Positions 1-7,862 are shown, counted from the stretch's first letter. The stretch: DNA of 17,212 bases from Flavobacterium psychrophilum (GCA_945874225.1 CAMCFT010000045.1:1-17212); one strand, 5' to 3'. Program-made: numbers and translations. Notes: generated from the sequence alone by a model not told the origin.

Positions 1-2930
1 GGAGGAGTATAAGTAGCGCTGTTCGTTCCTGAAATTGCTGTACCTCCAATAATGCTACTGCTAGTATTTGAATACCATTGGTAAGTTGGTGTACCAACTC
101 CACCCGTATAAGCAACTGTTAAAGCAGCAATAGTTCCACCCACACAAATAGTTTGAGAGGATATAGGCTGAGTAGCAATGGTTGGCAAAGCAGCGACTAC
201 AACCGTAGCAGAACCTGTTTGATTATTTAAACAGTTTGTTATGCTAGAGTCACTAACGTTTACTAAATTATAAATAAATGTTCCAACTGATGAATTTGGT
301 ATAGTTAATAGTACAGAATTTCCTGAAACAGTGCTAATAGTTTGATTAGCAACACCGTTAACATTATAAGTAAAAAGATAAGGTGAAATTCCGTTTGCTC
401 CAGTAAAAGTAATTTGAGTTGCAGAATTTAAACAAATGCTATTATTTCCAGAAATAGTAGCTGTGGGTGATGGATTTACGGTAAATAATGCAGTAGTTTT
501 ACAACCATTACTATCGGTATAAGTAATAGTTGTAGTTCCTGCTGAAACTCCAGTAACTAAACCTAAATAGCTGACAGTGGCAACAGCGGGAACTGAAGAT
601 GTCCAAGGATTTGTTGCAGCCGCAGTTACTGAACCCGTTAATTGGGATGTGTCACCAATACAAGAAAATAAAGTGCCCGTTATGGTTGGTGAAGGATTGA
701 TTGTAAATGTTTTAGAATCGGTTGTTATATCACATTCATTTTCTACTGATAGAGAAATAGTATGCAAACCAGGTGAAGCAAAATTAACAGCCCCCGGAAT
801 TGCAAGATTTGATGTTGCTGGAATACCTCCAGAAAAATTCCAGGTATACTTTAATAAACTTGTTGATGGAGCACATCCATCTATTAGAGCAGTAGGATTA
901 ATGGTTATAGAAGTTCCTGTTTGACAAACATTTGCTATTGGATTTATAACAACTGTTGGGGGTTGTTTGACTATAACTGTTTGTACAGCAGAAGTTACAG
1001 CTCCGCAAGAACTTCCTGAAATAGTAACCTTAATAGAATATGTTCCTGGGGTTACAAAGTTAAACGAAGGACTTGGAGATGCTGCCGTTGTACCATTAGT
1101 ATAAGTCCAAATAGGAGTGCCATTACCACAATAACCTGCTACATACTGAACATCCCAAGCATAAGTCAAGGTACTGCAAACAGGAGATAAATCAGTTGTG
1201 TTTGTAGCAGTTACAGCAACTGGAGTGCAACCTGCAGTAGGGTTAAGTGTGAATGTTGGAACAAGAGGAGGTTCAATGCAAATGGTTACGGGTAATGTAG
1301 AGCTGTCGCCACAACTGTTTTTCACTCTTAATGTTATCGTATAAGTGCCTGCTACATTAAAAGTTATTGTGGGAGTCATAGAACCAATAGTCCAGTTGGT
1401 GTGGTCATTCAAATCTCCATTATTAGAACCTAATCCCGTCGCTGTCCAAGCTCCTGCTGTTGCTGGGGAGATTGTCCAATAGAAGGGGGCAGTATTGGTA
1501 CAAGTTGAACCACTTAACGTAGGAATTGTAAACCCAAAATCGGAAGTATTATTAAGTTGTATTACTTGACCAACACAAATTTTTGATGGTAGTGGATCTG
1601 GAGTAAAACTTGCTATGGGGCCTGTACTTACACTTATAATTCCAGTTCCAGAAGGTTGAGGTGTTGTTGAGCAAGGATTTTGAGTTACAACTGTTGGTTG
1701 ATAAACATTGTAATAAGTAACGCCACCTACAATAACATTTTTACCGCAAGAAGTTTGGGTATAAATTTTGGTTATTAGGTAAGTTATTGATGTTGCTGTT
1801 TGCGAGTCAATTACCCAATCAGTGGGTGGTGGATCTCCTTGAATATATGTAAATACATTTGTGTCTCCCCAATTAAAAAAATAAGTGGTTCCTACTACAT
1901 TTGCCTTAGGTATATTTAAATACCATTGCGTTGTATGAGGAGCACATCCATCGCTCATATTGGGTAAAAGTTGTAATGTTGCTGGAGAGGGAGAGCTACC
2001 AATAAAAACAGGAAATTGTTTTGTTACTGAACATCCATTACTTAAAAACATTTGAACGCTCATTGTAAATGAACCTATAGAATAGATATGTGAAATTGGA
2101 TTTGATGCAGAAGTATAATCTCCAGAGGTAGTATCACCCCAGTTAATAGTATATTTTAAAATGTTTGACTCATAAGAAGGAATAGATAGATTAAACAATA
2201 CTGTAGCTTGAGAACCGGTAGTGTTGCATTTTGAAAAATTTAAAATAGAATTTCCATTAACATCTGTTATTTTTGGTTCTGCAACATCAACTCGAACTAT
2301 ATCTTGCGTTGAGCAGTTACCAATTCTCGCCGTTACCGTATAATTTCCTGACATTGTTGCAGTGGCATTTGGAATACTTGGCGATTGTTGATTGCTTGAA
2401 TAACTATTAGGACCTGACCAAGAGTAAGAAACAGTATTAGAGCCATTTCCTGTTGGGGTTGCAATTAAATTTATGGTGTTTCCCTTGCAAATCAAAATAT
2501 CACTACCTGCACTTACGTTAAAAATTGGGATTATATTAATTGTTACAGTATTACTGCTAGAAATAGTTACGGGATTATTGTCTTTGTCTTTTACACTAGT
2601 TAAAATATAGATAAAAGTATTTGCAACATTTGTTGTTTGAGAAATAGTTACACTTGTTTTATCCACTTGTGTTACAATAGGAGTTTGCAATACTCCATTT
2701 ATGGTATATGTAAATGTATAGGGGTCTTTTCCATTGTCATCCTTCACTTCAAATGTTATCACAGGAGATGTCGCATTCAAACATACAGTTGCATTTCCCG
2801 TTATTTGACCAGAGGGGTCTGCTACAGTATTTATAATTGTATTTTCCTCTTCTTTATTTATAGAATAAGCAAAAGTTGAATTAAAAATCACTAAAATAAA
2901 TAAAATTATAATCTTATATAGGTTTCTCAT
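1..2930 (-). CDS. Large secreted PKD/Ig-like repeat adhesin, N-terminal part (C-terminus beyond left edge)
   Basis: The frame is open without a stop from ATG at 2930 to the window edge, giving 976 residues. Residues 1-21 form a signal peptide (basic MRNLYK, hydrophobic stretch, cleavage after NSTFA). The rest is a chain of beta-sandwich modules of about 80-120 residues, Thr/Ser/Asn-rich and with paired cysteines. Approximate order: module A 40-135; Ig-like 136-215; two PKD modules with WGDT turns near 265 and 354; PKD-like modules ending near 553, 656 and 747; a BIg2-like module 748-820; a second copy of module A 820-912; an Ig-like module to the edge. In Flavobacteriia such proteins are usually secreted by the type IX system and end in a gliding-motility-associated or T9SS sorting domain. 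That end is not in view, so surface anchoring is inferred. No polysaccharide-degrading domain is seen. Start chosen because it directly precedes the signal peptide. Confidence 0.85.
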   Translation of the reverse strand, partial: MRNLYKIIILFILVIFNSTFAYSINKEEENTIINTVADPSGQITGNATVCLNATSPVITFEVKDDNGKDPYTFTYTINGVLQTPIVTQVDKTSVTISQTTNVANTFIYILTSVKDKDNNPVTISSSNTVTINIIPIFNVSAGSDILICKGNTINLIATPTGNGSNTVSYSWSGPNSYSSNQQSPSIPNATATMSGNYTVTARIGNCSTQDIVRVDVAEPKITDVNGNSILNFSKCNTTGSQATVLFNLSIPSYESNILKYTINWGDTTSGDYTSASNPISHIYSIGSFTMSVQMFLSNGCSVTKQFPVFIGSSPSPATLQLLPNMSDGCAPHTTQWYLNIPKANVVGTTYFFNWGDTNVFTYIQGDPPPTDWVIDSQTATSITYLITKIYTQTSCGKNVIVGGVTYYNVYQPTVVTQNPCSTTPQPSGTGIISVSTGPIASFTPDPLPSKICVGQVIQLNNTSDFGFTIPTLSGSTCTNTAPFYWTISPATAGAWTATGLGSNNGDLNDHTNWTIGSMTPTITFNVAGTYTITLRVKNSCGDSSTLPVTICIEPPLVPTFTLNPTAGCTPVAVTATNTTDLSPVCSTLTYAWDVQYVAGYCGNGTPIWTYTNGTTAASPSPSFNFVTPGTYSIKVTISGSSCGAVTSAVQTVIVKQPPTVVINPIANVCQTGTSITINPTALIDGCAPSTSLLKYTWNFSGGIPATSNLAIPGAVNFASPGLHTISLSVENECDITTDSKTFTINPSPTITGTLFSCIGDTSQLTGSVTAAATNPWTSSVPAVATVSYLGLVTGVSAGTTTITYTDSNGCKTTALFTVNPSPTATISGNNSICLNSATQITFTGANGISPYLFTYNVNGVANQTISTVSGNSVLLTIPNSSVGTFIYNLVNVSDSSITNCLNNQTGSATVVVAALPTIATQPISSQTICVGGTIAALTVAYTGGVGTPTYQWYSNTSSSIIGGTAISGTNSATYTP

Positions 2931-3011
2931 AAATGGATTTAAGGCATTTAATGAATTATAGTAAATTCAATGGGTGGACGAAAGATGTTACTTTTTTTTA
3001 AACGATTTTTT

Positions 3012-3057
3012 CAAATTTACAACTTATAAAAATAAGATACTTACGGTTTTCCGTAAA
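3012..3057 (-). promoter_or_regulatory. Predicted adhesin promoter: TAAATTTG -7 box with upstream palindrome
   Basis: On the minus strand, TAAATTTG (3019-3012) matches the Bacteroidetes -7 consensus TAnnTTTG and lies about 80 bases before the adhesin ATG. No convincing -33 TTG is present. Instead a palindrome, TTACGG-TTTT-CCGTAA (3041-3056), sits upstream, its centre 29.5 bp from the box edge. With a transcription start a few bases past the box this is about -42, where class II activators bind. The same arrangement occurs facing the other way at 3173-3218. The binding protein is not known. Confidence 0.6.
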
Positions 3058-3172
3058 ATGAGATATTATATCGAAATTGGCTGAAGTGAAATATCCAAAT
3101 AAGACATAAAAACCCATCGATACCTATTTATTAGATTATTTAAATCATTCCGGCTCAAAATAAACTATCCTC

Positions 3173-3218
3173 TTTGCGGAAAACCGTAAAGCAGAGTCAA
3201 AAAAGAGACATAAGTTTG
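3173..3218 (+). promoter_or_regulatory. Predicted plus-strand promoter: TAAGTTTG -7 box with upstream palindrome
   Basis: TAAGTTTG (3211-3218) matches TAnnTTTG. Upstream lies the imperfect palindrome CTTTGCGG-AAAA-CCGTAAAG (3172-3191), again centred 29.5 bp from the box edge and again without a good -33 element. The 17-bp core TTTGCGGAAAACCGTAA differs by one base from the copy at the adhesin promoter and reads in the same direction relative to its own -7 box. Transcription from here would start near 3223 and give a leader of about 100 bases before the small membrane-protein gene at 3322. Confidence 0.55.
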
Positions 3219-3321
3219 CCATGAGAAGATGCTAATCCCATAACACGAAGAGGAAAGCACCAATAGTAGCAACACACCCGCAATACTGGGGATGCCGAAA
3301 AGAAAAATTTAAAAACACAAA

Positions 3322-3618
3322 ATGGGAACAGGACTTAAAATACTTTTAATAATAATTGCCGTATTAGTGGGGCTAATGATATTATCATTTGCATTTAATT
3401 TAATCTCAAATGCATTTGATTTTATACAAAACAATATCACCGTAATTATAGGTATTGTGGCGGTGTTATCTGGTTTAATACTGCTGTTATCCGACAAAGA
3501 AGACAATTCCGGTCTTCGTCCTATTGCAGGTATCGTATTGTTTACCTCAGTAATAACACTAATCGGTAGCTTTTTTGGCAATGCAATTGACGATAGTATA
3601 GGCTACCTTTTTAAGTAA
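3322..3618 (+). CDS. Small integral membrane protein, three predicted helices, function unknown
   Basis: A 98-residue protein with hydrophobic segments at about 5-28, 39-56 and 67-86, linked by short polar loops (DKEDNSGLRP near 58-67) and ending in a short polar tail. I do not recognise a family and no catalytic motif is visible. The ATG follows an A-rich, Shine-Dalgarno-free leader, as is usual in this group. It diverges from the adhesin gene, and both have the same palindrome at the same distance from a -7 box, so the two may share a regulator. The antisense frame over the same bases has no comparable organisation. The hydrophobic pattern and promoter support a real gene, but without homologues this is moderate. 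Confidence 0.6.
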   Translation: MGTGLKILLIIIAVLVGLMILSFAFNLISNAFDFIQNNITVIIGIVAVLSGLILLLSDKEDNSGLRPIAGIVLFTSVITLIGSFFGNAIDDSIGYLFK

Positions 3619-3968
3619 TAAAACCCCAATAGCTTGCGTTCCAATAGCTGTCAAAGCCTGATAATCTGAGCTTGGGAGCCACACAAAACCCACTGTCACC
3701 CCGAGCGCAGTCGAGGGCCACAACCCCAATCCCCATATGTTAGCAGGGTTTAATTCCCCTCTTGAGAGGGGCTAGGGGTGTGTTAACTTCACCTCCACAA
3801 TAACCCCCACTGTCACCCCACGCCGAGCCTTCCCCAAACCCACTGTCACCCCGAGCGCAGTCGAGGGGCCTCAACCGACAACCAACAACCAACAACCAAC
3901 AACCAATATCTCCACAAAATTCCATAAATTTACACCACATTAACGAACTAGCTTCTCGACAACCTACT
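3619..3968. repeat. Repeat-rich intergenic region (dispersed Flavobacterium-type repeats)
   Basis: This 350-bp gap holds no credible gene. A 32-bp sequence containing CACTGTCACCCCGAGCGCAG is present perfectly at 3686-3717 and 3836-3867, exactly 150 bp apart, with a 14-bp partial copy (CCCACTGTCACCCC) at 3806-3819. Between them is a C/G-rich hairpin element (3751-3786). Four tandem copies of the 7-mer CAACCAA fill 3879-3906. Repeats of these types are scattered between genes in many Flavobacterium genomes; their role is unknown. No TAnnTTTG promoter for the following gene is obvious. Confidence 0.8.
3751..3786. repeat. C/G-rich hairpin element, variant of the fad-operon element ends
   Basis: The core is CCCCTCT-TG-AGAGGGG (3756-3771), a perfect 7-bp stem flanked by AATT on one side and CTAGGGGTGTG on the other. 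Read on the minus strand it follows the scheme C-run, TAG, C-run, hairpin, G-run, AATT. This is the same layout as the ends of the elements at 6562 and 7868 (CCCCCTAACCCCC, GAA, GGGGGAATT). It is a single end, without an inverted partner nearby. Confidence 0.65.
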
Positions 3969-4667
3969 ATGAGCAATACATTTTCTAACAGCAGCCAAAT
4001 TGGAATCGTATCCACTTTTTGGGATTTGGTAAATACTGATTTTAAGGCAGAAAAGAATGCCCTTTGCTGGTACCGAAATTTGGAAGGCGATTTCAAAGAG
4101 ATTGTAGACCAACTGCAACTAAAAGAAAATATAACCGAAGTGGATCCTAAAGACCTATTGGCGCTCCAACTATCAGAAAAGGGGAATAGTGCAAGGGAAA
4201 TTATCTTAAATGATTTTCGATTATTAACCGATTTCGGAGCTTCTCCCTCGCTTAATTTACTGAAGTGTTACGAAAGAGATGATGAATTTGATTTCATATC
4301 CACTGATGTGTATTCCTATCATGTCGATCGTTCGCCCATTGCAACCGATACTTTTTTATGTACCTATCACGGACAGGCAAGTGATATTATTGCTAATGAG
4401 CAAGCAGAGCAAAAAATACTAATTCCTGAAATTCGAAAAAAGCTAAAAGAATTACATGACGGCCCGTCGGAGGAATTTGAAAACTTTTTGAAGGAAAATT
4501 ATTTTGATTTACATTATCAGGCGCAACTCTATGCCGTGCCTGTTAATTTAGGATTGGGACATCTTTGGCGCTTGGCGGTGGACCATCCAGAACAACAAGT
4601 GCTACCTTGTATTCACAGAGCACCAATAGAAAATGAAGGGGAATATCGTTTGTTGTTGATTTGCTAA
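3969..4667 (+). CDS. DUF1826 family protein
   Basis: A 232-residue soluble protein without signal peptide or membrane segment. The C-terminal half has the conserved-looking DUF1826 pattern: YHVDRSPIATDTFLCTYHG near 117-135, and CIHRAP near 213-218 followed by a hydrophobic strand at the extreme C-terminus (EYRLLLIC). The histidines and aspartate in these blocks (YHVD, YHG, IHRAP) could bind a metal, but no biochemical function of the family is established as far as I know. In other bacteria DUF1826 genes are sometimes found near COG0523 metal-chaperone GTPases; none is present here. It stands alone between a repeat-rich gap and a convergent terminator, so it is probably monocistronic. Family assignment is from recalled pattern, not a search. 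Confidence 0.7.
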   Translation: MSNTFSNSSQIGIVSTFWDLVNTDFKAEKNALCWYRNLEGDFKEIVDQLQLKENITEVDPKDLLALQLSEKGNSAREIILNDFRLLTDFGASPSLNLLKCYERDDEFDFISTDVYSYHVDRSPIATDTFLCTYHGQASDIIANEQAEQKILIPEIRKKLKELHDGPSEEFENFLKENYFDLHYQAQLYAVPVNLGLGHLWRLAVDHPEQQVLPCIHRAPIENEGEYRLLLIC

Positions 4668-4697
4668 AAAAAACAAGGGTGGAAGTATGCAAAAAAG

Positions 4698-4732
4698 AAA
4701 CCGCAATGTTAATTAAAACAGTTGCGGTTTTT
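4698..4732. terminator. Bidirectional terminator between DUF1826 gene and fadE
   Basis: AAACCGCAA (4698-4706) pairs perfectly with TTGCGGTTT (4722-4730). TGTT/AACA extends the stem inwards after one bulged base, leaving a six-base loop. A-rich sequence lies on the left and T-rich on the right, so the hairpin can end transcription from both convergent genes: the plus-strand gene ending at 4667 and the fad operon ending at 4768. Confidence 0.8.
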
Positions 4733-4767
4733 CAACAAATTGAACTAGTTAAAACTATCTTTAAAAA

Positions 4768-6558
4768 TTAGAAACAATACTCGTTTTCTGTTACTAATTT
4801 TGTTGTAATCATTTCTCTTAAGCCAATAATGTTTGGCATATTGGTGTATTTTGTAAAACGACGCAATCCCATTAACATCATGCGTTGTTCATCGCCTTCT
4901 GCAAAAGAAATAACACTTTCTTTCCCTTTTTGAGTAACCACATCAACTGCTTTGTACAAATAGAGTTTTGCCATTGCGATTTGTTCCTGAACCTTTGATT
5001 CGCCTTCTTTTTTGGCTAATTTTTCTGTTCTTAAAATTGTGGATTCTGCCATATAAATTTCGATTAAGATATCGGCAGCAGCAATCAATAATTGTTGGTG
5101 CCCATCTAAATCGGGACCATATTTTTGAACAGCTCCACCAGCAACCATTAGAAATGCTTTTTTCAATTTGCCAATCATTTCTTTTTCTTCGGCAAACAAT
5201 TCAGAATAATCAGGAGTTTCAAATGAAGGAATTCCCATTAATTCTTCTTGAACTTTGGTAGCAGGTCCAATTAAATCAACGTGTCCTTTAAATGCTTTTT
5301 TAATCAGCATTCCTACTGAAAGCATTCTGTTGATTTCGTTTGTTCCTTCGTAAATTCGAGCAATTCTGGCATCACGCCAAGCGCTTTCCATTGGAGTATC
5401 TTCAGAGAATCCCATTCCACCAAAAATCTGTATTCCTTCATCGGCACAATTTTGTACATCTTCTGAAACCGCCACTTTTAGAATTGAACATTCTATAGCA
5501 AATTCTTCAACCCCTTTTAATTCAGCATCCTGATGGGTAGAACCTTCCGTTTCCCGAAGACTAATTCTGTCTTCAATGTCTTTGGCAGCTCTGTAAGTAG
5601 CGCTTTCTCCAGCATAACAAGAGGTTGCCATTTCTGCCAGTTTGTATCGAATAGCCCCAAATTGTGAAATTGAAGTATTAAATTGTACTCTTTCATTAGC
5701 ATATTTTACTGCCCCGGTAGTTACTCTTCGCTGTGCATCTAAACACGCAGCAGCTAATTTTATACGACCAACATTCAAAGCATTCATAGCTATTTTAAAT
5801 CCGTTTCCTCTTTCGGAAAGCATATTTTCAACAGGTACTTTCGTGTCAGCAAAGAAAACCTGACGTGTTGATGAAGCCCGAATTCCTAATTTATGTTCTT
5901 CTTCGCCCATTGTAATTCCATTACTTGGATCATTTTCTATAATGAAACCGGTAATGTTTTTATCGTCTCCAATACGTGCAAAAACAATAAATAACGAGCA
6001 AAATCCTGCGTTTGAAATCCACATTTTGCCTCCAGTAATAGAATACTGTTTTCCATCATCGGATAAAACTGCTTTTGTTTTTCCTGAATTGGCATCAGAT
6101 CCTGCGCCTGGTTCTGTAAGGCAATAAGCACCAAACCATTCGCCTGAAGCGAGTTTCGGAACATACTTTTGTTTTTGCTCTTCAGTTCCATAAAGAGTAA
6201 TTGGCATCGTTCCAATTCCGGTATGCGCTCCAAAAGCTGTCGAGAAGGATCCAGTTCCTCCCGAAATATAATCGCAAACCAAAACCGTATTTACAAATCC
6301 CATTCCCATTCCGCCATAAGCTTCAGGAACAGCTACGCTTAGAAACCCTAAGTCGCCCGCTTTCTTCATTGTTTCTTCCGTGAATGCGTAGTCTTTTTTC
6401 TCGAAACGATTTTTGTTGGGCCAAATTTCCTTGTCCACAAACTCCTTAACCGAGTCACGCATCATTAATTGTTCTTCATTGAAATCTTCGGGGGTGAAGA
6501 TGTCTTCGCATTTTGTCTCTTTTACGATGAATTGACCACCGCGTGTTTTATCTGCCAT
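4768..6558 (-). CDS. fadE: Acyl-CoA dehydrogenase, FadE type (last gene of beta-oxidation operon)
   Basis: A 596-residue flavoenzyme that would oxidise acyl-CoA to trans-2-enoyl-CoA with FAD, passing electrons to an electron-transfer flavoprotein that is not in this window. Acyl-CoA dehydrogenase N-terminal and middle domains span about 25-265, including LTEPGAGSD (147-155) and MWISNAGF (179-186). The C-terminal helical domain carries IQIFGGMGF (376-384) and IYEGTNEINR (402-411); E404 aligns with the catalytic base of the family. The extra ~150-residue C-terminal extension is the long form, close in length to Bacillus FadE (594). The ATG lies 3 bases from the end of the repeat element at 6562-6681, whose AGGGGG tract could act as a Shine-Dalgarno sequence. 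It follows the thiolase gene by 122 bp, all but a few bases of it element sequence. Confidence 0.95.
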   Translation of the reverse strand: MADKTRGGQFIVKETKCEDIFTPEDFNEEQLMMRDSVKEFVDKEIWPNKNRFEKKDYAFTEETMKKAGDLGFLSVAVPEAYGGMGMGFVNTVLVCDYISGGTGSFSTAFGAHTGIGTMPITLYGTEEQKQKYVPKLASGEWFGAYCLTEPGAGSDANSGKTKAVLSDDGKQYSITGGKMWISNAGFCSLFIVFARIGDDKNITGFIIENDPSNGITMGEEEHKLGIRASSTRQVFFADTKVPVENMLSERGNGFKIAMNALNVGRIKLAAACLDAQRRVTTGAVKYANERVQFNTSISQFGAIRYKLAEMATSCYAGESATYRAAKDIEDRISLRETEGSTHQDAELKGVEEFAIECSILKVAVSEDVQNCADEGIQIFGGMGFSEDTPMESAWRDARIARIYEGTNEINRMLSVGMLIKKAFKGHVDLIGPATKVQEELMGIPSFETPDYSELFAEEKEMIGKLKKAFLMVAGGAVQKYGPDLDGHQQLLIAAADILIEIYMAESTILRTEKLAKKEGESKVQEQIAMAKLYLYKAVDVVTQKGKESVISFAEGDEQRMMLMGLRRFTKYTNMPNIIGLREMITTKLVTENEYCF

Positions 6559-6561
6559 ATC

Positions 6562-6681
6562 AGCCCCCTAACCCCCGAAGGGGGAATTCCTACTAGGGGT
6601 CAGTAGGGTTTTAAGATTAATTCAATATTGTTTTTTTTATTAATATCACTAGAGAGTTCCCCCTTTGGGGGTTAGGGGGCT
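6562..6681. repeat. Fad-operon inverted-repeat element, copy 1 (120 bp)
   Basis: The left end (6562-6586, AGCCCCCTAACCCCC then GAAGGGGGAA) and right end (6657-6681) are 25-bp inverted repeats with one mismatch. Each end folds on itself (CCCCC-GAA-GGGGG and CCCCC-TTT-GGGGG), and the two could also pair to a 25-bp stem. An internal hairpin, CCTACT (6589-6594) with AGTAGG (6602-6607), is conserved in copy 2. The right end overlaps the thiolase stop codon by one base; the left end stops 3 bases before the fadE ATG. No target-site duplication is clear. It codes for nothing. Confidence 0.85.
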
Positions 6682-7862
6682 TACAGCAACTCGTAAATCC
6701 CCGCACTTCCTTGTCCGGTTCCCACACACATACTCACAATTCCGTATTTATTTCCACGTCTTTTCATTTCGTCGAATAATTGAACCGATAATTTTGCACC
6801 TGTACAGCCCAGAGGATGGCCTAATGCAATAGCTCCACCATTGACATTGACGATATCCGGGTTTAATCCCAATTCGCGAATTACGGCCAATGACTGCGAG
6901 GCAAATGCTTCGTTCAATTCAACCAAATCAATATCTTTTAATTGCAATCCGGCTTGTTTCAATGCTTTTGGAATGGCTTTTACAGGGCCAATTCCCATAA
7001 TTCTTGGCTCAACACCTGCTGAAGCAAAGTTGACCAAACGGGCAATAGGAGTGAGGTTTAATTCCTTTACCATTTCTTCGCTCATAATCAAAACGAAAGC
7101 GGCTCCATCACTCATTTGTGAAGAATTTCCAGCTGTTACACTTCCGTCAGCAGCAAAAACAGGTCTTAATCCTGCCAATGCTTCTACCGAAGTTCCTGCT
7201 CTAGGTCCTTCGTCTTTATTTACGATGTATGATTTAGTTTCTTTTTTTCCATTTTCGTTGATGAAAGTCTGTTCGATAGTTATTGGAACAATTTGTTTAT
7301 CAAATTTACCATCTGCTTGTGCTTTCAATGCTTTATTGTGTGACTGGAAAGCGAACTCATCCTGGTCGGCTCTCGAAATGTTGTATTGTTTGGCAACCGC
7401 TTCGGCAGTCAATCCCATTCCCCAGTAATAATCTTCGTGTCCCGCTGCTGCAACAGCATAATCCGGAGTTGGTTTGTAGCCTCCCATCGGAATAAAACTC
7501 ATGCTTTCGGCTCCACCGGCAATGATGCAATCAGCCATTCCGGATTGGATTTTGGCCGTAGCCATCCCTATTGTTTCTAATCCAGAAGCGCAATATCTAT
7601 TGACTGTTACACCCGGAACATCTTCAATTTTCAATCCCATCAAGGAAATTAATCGTCCTACGTTTAGACCTTGTTCGGCTTCAGGCATTGCATTCCCTAC
7701 CATTACGTCATCGATGCGTTTCTTGTCGAAATCCGGCAATTCATTCATCATAAACTGAATGGTTTCGGCTGCGAGTTCATCAGGACGCTTGAATCTAAAT
7801 ACACCTTTAGGAGCTTTTCCCACGGCGGTTCTGTATGCTTTTACTATATAGGCTGTTTTCAT
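6681..7862 (-). CDS. fadA: Acetyl-CoA C-acyltransferase (3-ketoacyl-CoA thiolase), FadA
   Basis: A 393-residue thiolase with the full catalytic set: nucleophile C91 in NRYCASG (88-94), NEAF (317-320), H349 in GGAIALGHPLG, and C379 in SMCVGTGQG. It would cleave 3-ketoacyl-CoA with CoA to acetyl-CoA plus a shortened acyl-CoA, the last step of each beta-oxidation turn. Length equals that of Bacillus FadA (about 391). Position between the FadN-type and FadE-type genes supports the degradative thiolase over the biosynthetic acetyl-CoA acetyltransferase, which has similar motifs. Both flanks are repeat elements: the ATG lies 5 bases after one, and the TAA stop overlaps the other. The plus-strand open frame inside this gene (6841-7428) is a shadow. 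Confidence 0.95.
   Translation of the reverse strand: MKTAYIVKAYRTAVGKAPKGVFRFKRPDELAAETIQFMMNELPDFDKKRIDDVMVGNAMPEAEQGLNVGRLISLMGLKIEDVPGVTVNRYCASGLETIGMATAKIQSGMADCIIAGGAESMSFIPMGGYKPTPDYAVAAAGHEDYYWGMGLTAEAVAKQYNISRADQDEFAFQSHNKALKAQADGKFDKQIVPITIEQTFINENGKKETKSYIVNKDEGPRAGTSVEALAGLRPVFAADGSVTAGNSSQMSDGAAFVLIMSEEMVKELNLTPIARLVNFASAGVEPRIMGIGPVKAIPKALKQAGLQLKDIDLVELNEAFASQSLAVIRELGLNPDIVNVNGGAIALGHPLGCTGAKLSVQLFDEMKRRGNKYGIVSMCVGTGQGSAGIYELL

Noticed and set aside
577..924. Plus-strand open frame of 115 codons
   Set aside because: Antisense to the adhesin frame, which is uninterrupted for 976 codons with recognisable PKD/Ig modules.
3309..3581. Minus-strand open frame of 90 codons
   Set aside because: Antisense to the small membrane-protein gene, whose frame has clear transmembrane periodicity and a matching promoter.
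3740..4096. Minus-strand open frame of 118 codons
   Set aside because: It runs through the intergenic repeats and antisense into the DUF1826 gene. Its peptides (PLAPLKRG, LDCARGDS) are translations of the dispersed repeats, a common source of false genes.
6841..7428. Plus-strand open frame of 195 codons
   Set aside because: Entirely antisense to the thiolase gene, which has all catalytic motifs; no domain or promoter supports the shadow frame.
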